Both the position numbers and the translations under genes were made by a program. A model generated the notes under the pieces. That model did no database searches. It was not told the origin of the DNA and saw only the letters and a list, made by a program, of their open reading frames with translations. Shown here piece by piece: positions 6,523-14,097 of a DNA stretch of 17,300 nt (within the stretch, counting starts at the first letter, position 1; each line of letters begins with the position of its first letter). Where the stretch lies: positions 1 to 17,300 of the forward strand of contig CANKLK010000031.1 of assembly GCA_947482805.1 (NCBI GenBank), in the 5' to 3' direction. The DNA comes from Flavobacteriaceae bacterium. GTDB lineage: Bacteria > Bacteroidota > Bacteroidia > Flavobacteriales > Flavobacteriaceae.

Positions 6523-7050
6523 CTATTTAATTATAGCGGAACAAGCCACTCTTGCGCCAGCATTTCCTGTTGGTTGTGTAGTATAGTCATCGGCTTTTTC
6601 ATGAACAATTACAGCTTTACCAATAATGTCTTTGGTTTCATCTCCACAGCCTACGCACCATTCATTGGTTTTAAATAATACGGTAGCGTTTCCATCAGCA
6701 TTGGCATAAAAATTATCCATATCGCCTTTGTGGTGCTCGGCATCTGTCCAACGCCCGTGTTTTTTAAAAGTGGGATTCCAATGTCCACCTGCAGAAGTAG
6801 CATCTGCAGCAGAACAATCTGCTTTTTCATGGATATGTATTGCATGTTCACCAGGTTTTAAACCTGTAAAATTGGCGGTTAAAGTAACTGAGCCCTTTTT
6901 TTCTGAGAAAGTAGCAGTGCCATTAACTTTGCTGCCACTTTTAGATTCAAAAGTGATATTTATTGTTTTACTCTTTTCATTTGAAGTTGAGCTTTTACAA
7001 CTTAGTATCAAAATCCCAATAATGCTAAAAACGATTATTATTTTTTTCAT
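6523..7050 (-). CDS. sodC: Cu/Zn superoxide dismutase, lipoprotein
   Basis: This enzyme dismutates superoxide in the cell envelope. The 175-residue precursor starts with a lipoprotein signal ending in LILSC, with lipidated Cys18. Copper ligands are His72 and His74 (HAIHIHE), His90 (GGHWNP, the copper-zinc bridge) and His150 (VIVHEKADD). Zinc ligands are His90, His98, His107 and Asp110. Cys79 and Cys170 match the conserved structural disulfide. The TGNAGARVAC motif with the active-site Arg is present. An unusual WCVGC (131-135) CxxC lies just before the active-site loop. The LETM1-like gene follows after 9 bases and the 7120-7644 gene precedes it by 69 bases, all on the minus strand. Whether OxyR controls it cannot be seen. 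Confidence 0.95.
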   Translation of the reverse strand: MKKIIIVFSIIGILILSCKSSTSNEKSKTINITFESKSGSKVNGTATFSEKKGSVTLTANFTGLKPGEHAIHIHEKADCSAADATSAGGHWNPTFKKHGRWTDAEHHKGDMDNFYANADGNATVLFKTNEWCVGCGDETKDIIGKAVIVHEKADDYTTQPTGNAGARVACSAIIK

Positions 7051-7119
7051 GATTTTTTCTTTTTTGAACTATAAAAGTACTCAAATTATTACCTTTGATA
7101 ACACTTCAATTGTAAAAGT

Positions 7120-7644
7120 TTATTTTGTTTTTTCACCTACAAAATAATCATTCTGAGATTTAAAGAGAATATTGAAAGTAGTTAAACTACCATAAATACG
7201 GGTAATGTATTGTTGTAATTCAACTTTTTCTATTTCTTCTAAATTGCTGGCATTTATTTTCTGTTCCATCACACGCAAGCGGTCACGAAGCATTACAATT
7301 TTATGAAAGAACACATCTATCGGTACGTCTTTATGTGCTAATCCGGCTTGTCCCGGAACTAATTTCATATTGCCACCTTTCCATTTGTCGCCAATAGCTA
7401 CGGGTTCTCCAAGTCCATTCCATTTTTTCAGGATGGAAAGTAAACTTTGTTCTACATCATATAAACTAATTGTATCAACTTCATTTTCAGCGGCTTCTAT
7501 TACTTCAAATTCACTGTCAATTGCAATAGTTTCTAGTCCTCCATCAATAAAAGTTACCCAATATTCTATGGAAGATACATTCGTTACAACACCTTTGCCA
7601 TATTCGGCGTGATTTATTCTGGAGCCAATTCCTAGTAGTTTCAT
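7120..7644 (-). CDS. Conserved protein with SH3/KOW-like N-terminus, function unknown
   Basis: I do not recognise a named family for this 174-residue protein. Residues 1-50 (GIGSRINHAEYGKGVVTNV, then EYWVTFIDGG) look like a small beta-barrel of the KOW/CarD/SH3 kind: a G-x-R-I-x-H-x-x-Y-G-x-G-x-V pattern seen in several nucleic-acid or protein-binding domains. Residues about 60-170 are predominantly helical, with a Trp/Gly-rich piece (DKWKGGNMKLVPGQAG, 86-101) and a C-terminal amphipathic region. There is no signal peptide or membrane segment, so it is cytoplasmic. It is the first gene of the minus-strand group that includes sodC and the LETM1-like gene, and it is divergent from yaaA. Any link to their function is only positional. 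Confidence 0.7.
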   Translation of the reverse strand: MKLLGIGSRINHAEYGKGVVTNVSSIEYWVTFIDGGLETIAIDSEFEVIEAAENEVDTISLYDVEQSLLSILKKWNGLGEPVAIGDKWKGGNMKLVPGQAGLAHKDVPIDVFFHKIVMLRDRLRVMEQKINASNLEEIEKVELQQYITRIYGSLTTFNILFKSQNDYFVGEKTK

Positions 7645-7768
7645 AAGTTTAAGTATTAAGCCACTAAAATAGGAATTTGTACTAAATAAAAAAATAGTTA
7701 GCTATCAATGCAAAATAGATTACTATCTCTTTAATTTAAATTTAAATCAATTATTATTTTCTTGCTTA

Positions 7769-7797
7769 TTGTTTTCTATATTGAATTTGTATTTTTG
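7769..7797 (+). promoter_or_regulatory. Promoter of yaaA
   Basis: TTG (7769-7771), 18 bases, then TAttTTTG (7790-7797) match the Bacteroidetes consensus. The leader to the ATG at 7817 would be about 14 bases. Confidence 0.6.
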
Positions 7798-7816
7798 GAA
7801 TTCAAATACACATTAA

Positions 7817-8575
7817 ATGAAAATCGTTATATCTCCAGCCAAATCGTTGAATTTCGAAAAACAGTTGCCAACTATAAATTATACAGAACCACAATTCTTA
7901 AAACAAGCAACTACTATACAAAATACCTTAAAAAAGAAAAAACCAAATGAACTCTCAGAGTTAATGGATATTTCTGAAAAGTTAGCCGAACTCAATTGGC
8001 ATCGCAATCAAGAATGGAAGCCACCTTTTACAATGGAAAACGCAAGACAAGCTATTTATGCTTTTGATGGTGATGTCTATACCGGTTTGGATGTTTATGG
8101 CTTGGCTAACGATAAATTAGCTGTTTTACAGAACAAACTCCGAATTCTTTCAGGCTTGTATGGTTTGCTTAAACCATTAGATTTAATGCAGGCTTATCGA
8201 TTGGAAATGGGCACTTCATTGCCAATAGGTAAAAACAAAAATCTATATGAATTTTGGAAAAAAACCATTACCCAATCACTAAACGACGAATTGGAAAAGG
8301 GCGAATTGTTTATCAACTTGGCAAGCAATGAATATTTTAGTGTGATTGATATAAAAGCATTGAAAGTTCCGGTAATTACTCCCGAATTTAAAGACTACAA
8401 AGACGGAAAATTAAAGATGATTAGTTTCTTTGCCAAAAAGGCGAGAGGCATGATGGTTCGTTTTATCATTGATACCAATGCAGAAACTATTGACGACTTA
8501 AAGGGGTTTAATTATGAAGGATATGCTTTTGATGCAAACTTGAGTAAAGGGAATTCGCTTGTATTTACTAGATAA
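7817..8575 (+). CDS. yaaA: YaaA (DUF328) peroxide stress protein
   Basis: The 252-residue length and start, MKIVISPAKSLNFE, are typical of the YaaA family. Further family blocks include LSGLYGLLKPLDLMQAYRLEMG (about 112-133), NLASNEYF (about 170-177) and FFAKKARGMMVRF. In E. coli YaaA lowers intracellular iron or iron-driven damage during peroxide stress and belongs to the OxyR regulon; it also binds DNA. It is cytoplasmic with no membrane segment. The gene stands alone on the plus strand behind its own promoter. An oxyR gene lies about 6 kb away in the same window, so the same regulatory link is possible, but no OxyR site was identified. It converges with the next gene with only one base between stop codons and no visible terminator. 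Confidence 0.93.
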   Translation: MKIVISPAKSLNFEKQLPTINYTEPQFLKQATTIQNTLKKKKPNELSELMDISEKLAELNWHRNQEWKPPFTMENARQAIYAFDGDVYTGLDVYGLANDKLAVLQNKLRILSGLYGLLKPLDLMQAYRLEMGTSLPIGKNKNLYEFWKKTITQSLNDELEKGELFINLASNEYFSVIDIKALKVPVITPEFKDYKDGKLKMISFFAKKARGMMVRFIIDTNAETIDDLKGFNYEGYAFDANLSKGNSLVFTR

Positions 8576-8576
8576 T

Positions 8577-8924
8577 TTAGACGTAAAGATATTCTTGATA
8601 TTCTCTTAAAGTTTCATTTGTTGCCTTTTTTTGATTTCTCGATAATTCTCTCATCGCTTCAACCCCTTTTTTGGCACAACGTTTTACTTTATATAATCGG
8701 GAAGAAAAACAGTGAAGTTTTTCTATATCTTGAGGAGAAAGTTTGGTTTCTAATTCACTAACAAAATCATTGAACTCTTTTATGACTATTTTGTTTTCTT
8801 CATAATCAGTTTTTAAATCATCAAGATGTTCTTTAATTTCTTTACTGATGTCATTACATACAGCTTCGCTTTTCTTGCGAAGTTCGGTGATTACTTTTTT
8901 CTCGTGAGTATTGAAAATCCCCAT
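8577..8924 (-). CDS. Small helical cytoplasmic protein, function unknown (115 aa)
   Basis: I do not recognise this protein. It is strongly charged (Lys/Glu-rich) and predicted helical throughout, with heptad-like stretches suggesting a coiled coil or helical bundle (about residues 10-65 and 85-110). It has three cysteines (23, 72 and 83) and no signal or membrane segment. The start MGIFNTHEKK is the first ATG in the frame. On the minus strand TAAATTTG (8966-8973) is a -7-like element about 40 bases upstream. The gene ends one base from yaaA on the opposite strand. Codon composition matches its neighbours, so it is likely a genuine gene, but its job cannot be inferred. Confidence 0.65.
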   Translation of the reverse strand: MGIFNTHEKKVITELRKKSEAVCNDISKEIKEHLDDLKTDYEENKIVIKEFNDFVSELETKLSPQDIEKLHCFSSRLYKVKRCAKKGVEAMRELSRNQKKATNETLREYQEYLYV

Positions 8925-8965
8925 AAATTATTGATTTAATAAATGCTATTTTGATAGTGACAAAT

Positions 8966-9000
8966 CAAATTTAATAAATTGTTTTCAAAAAACATGCAAA
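8966..9000 (-). promoter_or_regulatory. Candidate promoter of the 8577-8924 gene
   Basis: On the minus strand TTTG (8997-9000) is followed after 23 bases by TAAATTTG (8966-8973), a perfect TAnnTTTG with the longest acceptable spacer. The leader would be about 35 bases. Confidence 0.4.
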
Positions 9001-9060
9001 TTGTTAATAACTAGTTGATTAGGATGATAATTAAATTTATTAAAATCACCAGAAATCCAT

Positions 9061-9101
9061 CATAGATAAATTCTATGTTAAATATTTAATACATTAAATA
9101 T
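9061..9101. repeat. Two adjacent AT-rich inverted repeats downstream of trpA
   Basis: CATAGA (9061-9066) pairs with TCTATG (9072-9077). ATATTTAAT (9082-9090) pairs with ATTAAATAT (9093-9101), a 20-base palindrome with a 2-base centre. No GC-rich terminator follows trpA, so these may be its weak 3' end, or a binding site for a dimeric regulator. The rest of 8925-9122 shows nothing else but the candidate promoter. Confidence 0.35.
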
Positions 9102-9122
9102 CAATTTTATAAACATAATTTA

Positions 9123-9884
9123 CTAAAGTAAATTTTCGATAAAAGCAGAAATGTTAGAAATTGGATTGTTAGCAATAAATTGAATAAAACTACTTCCAAT
9201 GATAGCCCCTTTTTGGTGTTTTGTAGCTTGCTGAAGAGTGGTTTTGTTGCTAATTCCGAAGCCAATTATTTGCGGATTTTTTAAATTCATGGCTGCAATT
9301 CTTTCAAAATATTTCAATTGATTTTCGTCAAAACTGTCTCTGCTTCCCGTTACACTAGAACTGCTCACCATATAAATGAATGCATTAGAATTTTCGTCAA
9401 TCAATCGAATTCGTTCCTCCGAAGTATGTGGCGTGATTAAGAAAATCATAGCAATGCCATAGTTTTTAAAGAGTAGTTTGTATTCTGAAAGGTAAATTTC
9501 TAATGGCAAATCCGGAATTATTAAACCGTCAATACTGGTTTCCTGACATTTTTTCAAAAATTCCTCTACGCCAAATTGCAAAAGAGGATTGAAATAACCC
9601 ATAATGATTAACGGAATTTCAACAGTCTGTCTGATGTCACTTAGTTGCTCAAATAGGTACTCAGTGCTCATGCCGTTTTTTAAAGCTTGTGTCGAGCTTG
9701 CCTGAATGGTTGGTCCGTCGGCTAATGGATCGCTAAAAGGCAGTCCGATTTCAATCATATCAACTTTATTTTTAGCTAAGTTTTCTATTAAACTTTTAGT
9801 ATCGTTTAAATTAGGAAAACCTGCTGAAAAATAGATAGATAGTATTTTTTTATTTTCTGATAATTTGTTTTGAATTCTATTCAT
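9123..9884 (-). CDS. trpA: Tryptophan synthase alpha subunit
   Basis: TrpA cleaves indole-3-glycerol phosphate to indole and glyceraldehyde-3-phosphate and passes indole to TrpB through a tunnel in the alpha2-beta2 complex. The 253-residue TIM barrel has the signature EIGLPFSDPLADGPTIQ (45-61), with catalytic Glu45 and Asp56 (Glu49 and Asp60 in Salmonella). The phosphate-binding end includes GFGISN and GAIIGSSF. It is the last gene of the operon, two bases after trpB, so the two are translated together for 1:1 assembly. No strong terminator follows it. Confidence 0.97.
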   Translation of the reverse strand: MNRIQNKLSENKKILSIYFSAGFPNLNDTKSLIENLAKNKVDMIEIGLPFSDPLADGPTIQASSTQALKNGMSTEYLFEQLSDIRQTVEIPLIIMGYFNPLLQFGVEEFLKKCQETSIDGLIIPDLPLEIYLSEYKLLFKNYGIAMIFLITPHTSEERIRLIDENSNAFIYMVSSSSVTGSRDSFDENQLKYFERIAAMNLKNPQIIGFGISNKTTLQQATKHQKGAIIGSSFIQFIANNPISNISAFIENLL

Positions 9885-9886
9885 TT

Positions 9887-11074
9887 TTATAAGTTGAAAT
9901 AATTGATATATGTATTCAAATCTTTATCGCCACGACCGGATAAATTAATCACAACAATATCTTCCGGCTTGAATTTCTTTTGATGTAAAACTGCGAATGC
10001 ATGCGAAGTTTCAATTGCCGGAATAATACCTTCTGTCTTTGCTAATTCAATTCCAGCTTTCATTGCGTCATCATCTGTAATTGCAATAAATTCGGCTCTT
10101 TTTGTCTGAAATAAATGTGAATGCATTGGGCCAACTCCAGGATAGTCCAAACCTGCTGAAATAGAGTAGGGCTCAGTGATTTGTCCGTCCTGAGTTTGCA
10201 TCAAAAGCGTCTTGCTTCCATGAATAACGCCAATTTTCCCAAGAATAGAAGTTGCGGCACTTTCTCCTGAATTAACTCCTTTTCCGGCAGCTTCAACGGC
10301 AATGAGGTTTACATTTTCATTATCTAAAAAATGATAGAAAGCTCCAGCAGCATTGCTTCCTCCACCGACGCAAGCAATTACATAGTCTGGGTTTTCTATG
10401 TTTTCATGTTCTAAAAGTTGCTTCTGAATTTCTTCAGAAATCACACTTTGGAACCGCGCCACCATATCAGGATAAGGATGAGGTCCAACTACAGATCCAA
10501 TGATGTAAAATGTATCAATTGGATTATTAATCCAATCGCGAATAGCTTCATTCGTTGCGTCTTTAAGGGTTTTAGATCCAGAAGTTGCCGGACGAACTTC
10601 AGCGCCAAGCATTTTCATTCGGGCAACATTTGGAGCCTGGCGTTCAATATCTATTTCACCCATGTATACAATGCATTGCAAACCCATCAGCGCACAAACG
10701 GTTGCGGTTGCTACGCCATGTTGACCGGCACCGGTTTCGGCTATGATTCTGGTTTTACCTAATCTTTTGGCTAATAAAATTTGACCAATCGTATTATTGA
10801 TTTTGTGTGCGCCCGTATGGCATAAGTCTTCACGTTTCAAATAGATCTTGGTTTTGAACTGTTCCGATAACCGCTTAGCGAAGTATAATGGCGTTGGTCT
10901 GCCGACGTATTCTTTCAAAAGGGAATGAAATTCGTCATGAAAAGAAGGTTCGGTTATTATTGATAAATACTGTTGACGCAATTCCTCCACATTCGGATAG
11001 AGCATTTCTGGAATGAATGCACCGCCAAATTCGCCATAAAATCCATTTTCATCTACGTTGTAACTCGTTTTCAT
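9887..11074 (-). CDS. trpB: Tryptophan synthase beta subunit
   Basis: TrpB condenses indole with serine to make tryptophan, using PLP. The 395-residue protein has the PLP lysine Lys91 in GAHKINN, catalytic Glu113 in AETGAGQHG, and the phosphate-binding GGGSNAAG (237-244). Length and motifs are those of the usual TrpB1 type that partners TrpA, not the stand-alone TrpB2. The start is three bases after the trpF stop and the stop is two bases before trpA. Confidence 0.98.
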   Translation of the reverse strand: MKTSYNVDENGFYGEFGGAFIPEMLYPNVEELRQQYLSIITEPSFHDEFHSLLKEYVGRPTPLYFAKRLSEQFKTKIYLKREDLCHTGAHKINNTIGQILLAKRLGKTRIIAETGAGQHGVATATVCALMGLQCIVYMGEIDIERQAPNVARMKMLGAEVRPATSGSKTLKDATNEAIRDWINNPIDTFYIIGSVVGPHPYPDMVARFQSVISEEIQKQLLEHENIENPDYVIACVGGGSNAAGAFYHFLDNENVNLIAVEAAGKGVNSGESAATSILGKIGVIHGSKTLLMQTQDGQITEPYSISAGLDYPGVGPMHSHLFQTKRAEFIAITDDDAMKAGIELAKTEGIIPAIETSHAFAVLHQKKFKPEDIVVINLSGRGDKDLNTYINYFNL

Positions 11075-11077
11075 AAT

Positions 11078-11704
11078 TTATTCTTTAAAAGCGTTTATAA
11101 GCTGTTTTGTTTTTTCTGTTGATTTTAATCCGGGTGATAGTTCCAATTTACTATTACAGTCAATAGCAATGCAATTTTTGGAATATTCTTTTGTTAGAAA
11201 CGATTTTACTTCGTCTGAATTTTCTGTGCCAATGCCACCGCTTAGAAAGTAAGGTTTGTCTAAATGATACTTTTCTAAAACGGACCAATCGAAAGTATAA
11301 CCATTACCGCCATAATTGGTTCCTTTGGTATCGAAAAGAAAGTATTCACAATAATTATTATATTTATTTAAAGCAATAAAATTAAATAGGTTATCAACAC
11401 TAAATGCCTTTATCACTTTAAATTTATTTTGCTGTAGCAAATGACAGAATTCAGAACTTTCATTCCCGTGTAATTGGACAAAATCTAATTCATATTTTTT
11501 TACTTTTTCTTGAATTGTTTCCAAAGTAGCATCGACAAAAACTCCAACTTTTTGAATTGATTCAGCTAATTTTGGAATATTGTTTTCAAAATTACGCAGC
11601 GACTTTTCATAGAAAATAAAACCCAAATAATCAGGTTGCAAAGAAGCAATTTCATTGATGTTTTCTGAAAACTTCATTCCGCATATTTTAATTTTAATTG
11701 CCAT
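11078..11704 (-). CDS. trpF: Phosphoribosylanthranilate isomerase
   Basis: TrpF converts N-(5'-phosphoribosyl)anthranilate to the linear CdRP by an Amadori rearrangement. The 208-residue TIM barrel begins KIKICGMK, with catalytic Cys8. It has VQLHG (76-80), the general acid Asp125 in LFDTKGTNYGG, and the phosphate-binding LSGGIG (154-159) and DCNSKLELSPGLKS near the end. The ATG overlaps the last base of the trpC stop codon (TAATG), indicating translational coupling. TrpC and TrpF are separate proteins here, unlike the fused E. coli enzyme. Confidence 0.96.
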   Translation of the reverse strand: MAIKIKICGMKFSENINEIASLQPDYLGFIFYEKSLRNFENNIPKLAESIQKVGVFVDATLETIQEKVKKYELDFVQLHGNESSEFCHLLQQNKFKVIKAFSVDNLFNFIALNKYNNYCEYFLFDTKGTNYGGNGYTFDWSVLEKYHLDKPYFLSGGIGTENSDEVKSFLTKEYSKNCIAIDCNSKLELSPGLKSTEKTKQLINAFKE

Positions 11705-12489
11705 TATCTTTTTAGTTCATTGATAAATTGTTCTAGACTTTTTCCCGGATTGTCAGTTTTCATAAAACTTTCACCAATCAAAAAGCCCTGAAAACCATGA
11801 CTTCTCAGTAATTTTATGTCGTTCGTTGTGGTTATTCCGCTTTCAGAAATCTTTACAAAATCATTCGGAATATGATTTATCAAATCAATACTGTTCTGCA
11901 AACTCACTTCAAAGGTTTTTAGATTCCGATTGTTGACGCCAATTAAATCTAAGCTTGGCATACTACTTTTATCTAATTCTTCTTGATTGTGAACTTCCAG
12001 TAAAACTTCTAACGCTAAGGATTGCGCAAACTCGGAAAGCTGTTTTATTTCTTCCTTGGTTAAAACTGATGCAATCAGTAAAATAGCATCGGCACCAAAG
12101 GCTTTGGCTTCCAATAACTGATATTCGTCAACAATAAATTCTTTTCGTAATAGCGGAATTCGAACAGAAGCTCTTGCCAAAAGCAAATCTTCCAACGAAC
12201 CGCCAAAATACTTCATATCGGTTAAAACAGAAATCCCTGAAGCTCCAGCATTTTCGTAACCTTTCGCAACATCTTCTACAGCAAAACTATTGTTAATTGT
12301 AGCCTTTGAAGGTGATCGGCGTTTGTGTTCAGCTATAATTCCGAATGGTGAATTGATAATGGATTTACTCAAAGAATTCGTTTTTTTGTTGAACAAATCA
12401 GATTTTTCCAACTGTGCAACTGAAACTATGCTTTTCTTCAAAGCGATTTCTTTCTTTTTACTGGCGATTATTTGATCTAAAATATTCAT
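11704..12489 (-). CDS. trpC: Indole-3-glycerol phosphate synthase
   Basis: TrpC closes the ring of CdRP, releasing CO2 and water, to give indole-3-glycerol phosphate. The 261-residue TIM barrel has the catalytic set seen in the family: Glu54 and Lys56 in AEHKRRSPSK, Lys116 in LLRKEFIVDEYQ, Glu165 in LLEVH, Asn186 in GVNNRNL, and Glu216 with Ser217 in ISESGI. Its ATG overlaps the trpD stop as ATGA, and its stop overlaps trpF by one base, so it is tightly coupled on both sides. Confidence 0.97.
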   Translation of the reverse strand: MNILDQIIASKKKEIALKKSIVSVAQLEKSDLFNKKTNSLSKSIINSPFGIIAEHKRRSPSKATINNSFAVEDVAKGYENAGASGISVLTDMKYFGGSLEDLLLARASVRIPLLRKEFIVDEYQLLEAKAFGADAILLIASVLTKEEIKQLSEFAQSLALEVLLEVHNQEELDKSSMPSLDLIGVNNRNLKTFEVSLQNSIDLINHIPNDFVKISESGITTTNDIKLLRSHGFQGFLIGESFMKTDNPGKSLEQFINELKR

Positions 12490-13484
12490 GCGTTCTGGCT
12501 GATTTGTTGCAGTTTTTGTAATTTTTTTAAGGCGCTTCCCGATTGTAGACTTTCTTTGGCTTTCGTAAAAGCATCGATTATTGAAGAATTCTCAACTGTT
12601 GAAATCGCTAGCGCTGCATTGGCACAAACCACATTTTGTTGCGCATCGGTTCCTTTTCCGGAAATGATATTCATAAAAATCTGAACTGATTCTTCAATGG
12701 TTTCTCCACCTTTAATATCTTCAAAATACAATTTTGATAATTTGTAATCATCAGCATTGACAATACTTTCGGAGTTTTTGGTAATCATTTTGGTATCAGA
12801 AGTCAGTGAAATTTCATCATAACCGTCCAAAGCATGGAGAATCGTATAATTCACATTTGTATTTTGATACAAATAGGCATACATACGCGCTAATTCCAAA
12901 CTAAAAACTCCAACCAATTGATTCTTTGGAAACGACGGATTTACCATTGGTCCAAGCATATTGAAAAAGGTTTTAACACCTAATTCTTTCCGAATTGGTC
13001 CAACATTCTTCATAGCGGGATGAAATAATGGTGCGTGAAGTATGGCAATATTAGCTTCGCCCATACATTTTGCTAAAAAATCTTTTTCATTACTGAATTT
13101 AACGCCTAACGTTTCCATCACATTGCTCGAACCTGAAATAGAAGAAACGCCATAATTTCCGTGCTTAGCTACGTGAATTCCAGAACCTGCAACTACAAAT
13201 GATGCTAGTGTTGAAATGTTGAACGTATCTTTTCCATCTCCACCAGTTCCACATAAATCAATAGTATTGTAACCTGAAAAATCTACAGGAATACAAAGTT
13301 CCAAAAGTGCTTCCCGAAAACCGGAAAGTTCTTCAATGGTAATGTTCCGCATCATATACACAGTCAAAAACGAAGCGATTTGACTAGGATTATATTGCCC
13401 AGAGGAAATATTGACCAAAACATCTTTAGCTTCCGCATTCGAAAGCGTTTCGTGATTTATTAATCGGTTTAAAATTGTTTTCAT
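12486..13484 (-). CDS. trpD: Anthranilate phosphoribosyltransferase
   Basis: TrpD joins anthranilate to PRPP to form phosphoribosylanthranilate. Motifs are DLCGTGGDGKDTFNIST, which holds the PRPP loop, then AKHGN (metal and anthranilate contacts) and NVGPIRKELGVKTFFNMLGP. I place the start at 13484 (MKTILNRLINHETLS), giving 332 residues, the usual length. The frame also has an ATG at 13532, overlapping the end of trpG, which would add 16 residues. That stretch is encoded by a spacer with a CAGTATTCAG repeat and does not look like protein. With the chosen start there is a 40-base gap after trpG, the only sizeable one among the structural genes. The stop overlaps trpC (ATGA). Confidence 0.95.
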   Translation of the reverse strand: MKTILNRLINHETLSNAEAKDVLVNISSGQYNPSQIASFLTVYMMRNITIEELSGFREALLELCIPVDFSGYNTIDLCGTGGDGKDTFNISTLASFVVAGSGIHVAKHGNYGVSSISGSSNVMETLGVKFSNEKDFLAKCMGEANIAILHAPLFHPAMKNVGPIRKELGVKTFFNMLGPMVNPSFPKNQLVGVFSLELARMYAYLYQNTNVNYTILHALDGYDEISLTSDTKMITKNSESIVNADDYKLSKLYFEDIKGGETIEESVQIFMNIISGKGTDAQQNVVCANAALAISTVENSSIIDAFTKAKESLQSGSALKKLQKLQQISQNA

Positions 13485-13497
13485 TTTTTCATTTTTA

Positions 13498-13520
13498 CTG
13501 AATACTGCGGCTGAATACTG
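13498..13520 (-). repeat. Direct repeat in the trpG-trpD spacer
   Basis: CAGTATTCAG occurs twice on the minus strand (13498-13507 and 13511-13520 as CTGAATACTG on plus) with a 3-base gap. It fills the non-coding gap between the trpG stop and the preferred trpD start. Its role is unknown. Confidence 0.5.
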
Positions 13521-13524
13521 AACA

Positions 13525-14094
13525 CTAATCATTAACCCAGTTTTCTAAAATTTGTTTACCAAATGGCGTCAATACGCTTTCTGGATGGAATTGCACACCT
13601 TTAACATCAAGTGTTTTGTGGCGTAATGACATAATTTGTCCGTTCTCATCTCTTGATGTGATTTCTAGAACAGTTGGAAAATCAGCATTGGCAACAACCC
13701 AGGAATGATAACGGCCGACATCAAAATCATTTGGCAAACCATTGAATAAAGTTTCATCAGTAACAGCTTGAATAACTTTTGTCGCAACACCGTGATATAC
13801 TTTATCAAGATTTATAAGGCTTCCGCCAAAAACTTCGCCGATGGCTTGCTGACCGAGACAAATGCCAAGAATACTTTTACTTTCAGCATATTTGGCAATT
13901 ACAGCTTTAAGTAAACCTGCTTCATCCGGTATTCCTGGTCCAGGAGACAGTAGAATTTTGTCAAAAGCTTGTAATTCTTCCAAATCAAATTCATCATTTC
14001 TGAATACGGTTACCTTTGCGTTCAAATCTTCTAAATAATGAACAAAGTTGTATGTAAAACTATCGTAATTGTCTATGACCGCTATTTTTTTCAT
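13525..14094 (-). CDS. trpG: Anthranilate synthase component II (glutamine amidotransferase)
   Basis: TrpG releases ammonia from glutamine for TrpE. The 189-residue class I amidotransferase has the oxyanion loop PGPGIPDEAG (51-60), catalytic Cys79 in GICLGQQ, and His170 and Glu172 in VQFHPES. There is no fused TrpD domain, unlike E. coli TrpGD. In many bacteria such a subunit also serves p-aminobenzoate synthase; no pabB is in this window. The start is three bases after the trpE stop. Confidence 0.96.
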   Translation of the reverse strand: MKKIAVIDNYDSFTYNFVHYLEDLNAKVTVFRNDEFDLEELQAFDKILLSPGPGIPDEAGLLKAVIAKYAESKSILGICLGQQAIGEVFGGSLINLDKVYHGVATKVIQAVTDETLFNGLPNDFDVGRYHSWVVANADFPTVLEITSRDENGQIMSLRHKTLDVKGVQFHPESVLTPFGKQILENWVND

Positions 14095-14097
14095 ATA

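Noticed and set aside
6728..7147. Open frame of 139 codons on the plus strand opposite sodC
   Set aside because: It is antisense to sodC, whose metal ligands are all intact; the frame reflects codon bias in the true gene.
10418..10762. Open frame of 114 codons on the plus strand within trpB
   Set aside because: It is antisense to trpB and its translation, rich in Arg, Asn and His, resembles no protein I know.
11078..11704. Leu instead of Pro in YEKSLRNF of TrpF
   Set aside because: This position varies among TrpF proteins, and the catalytic Cys8 and Asp125 are present, so there is no reason to suspect loss of function.
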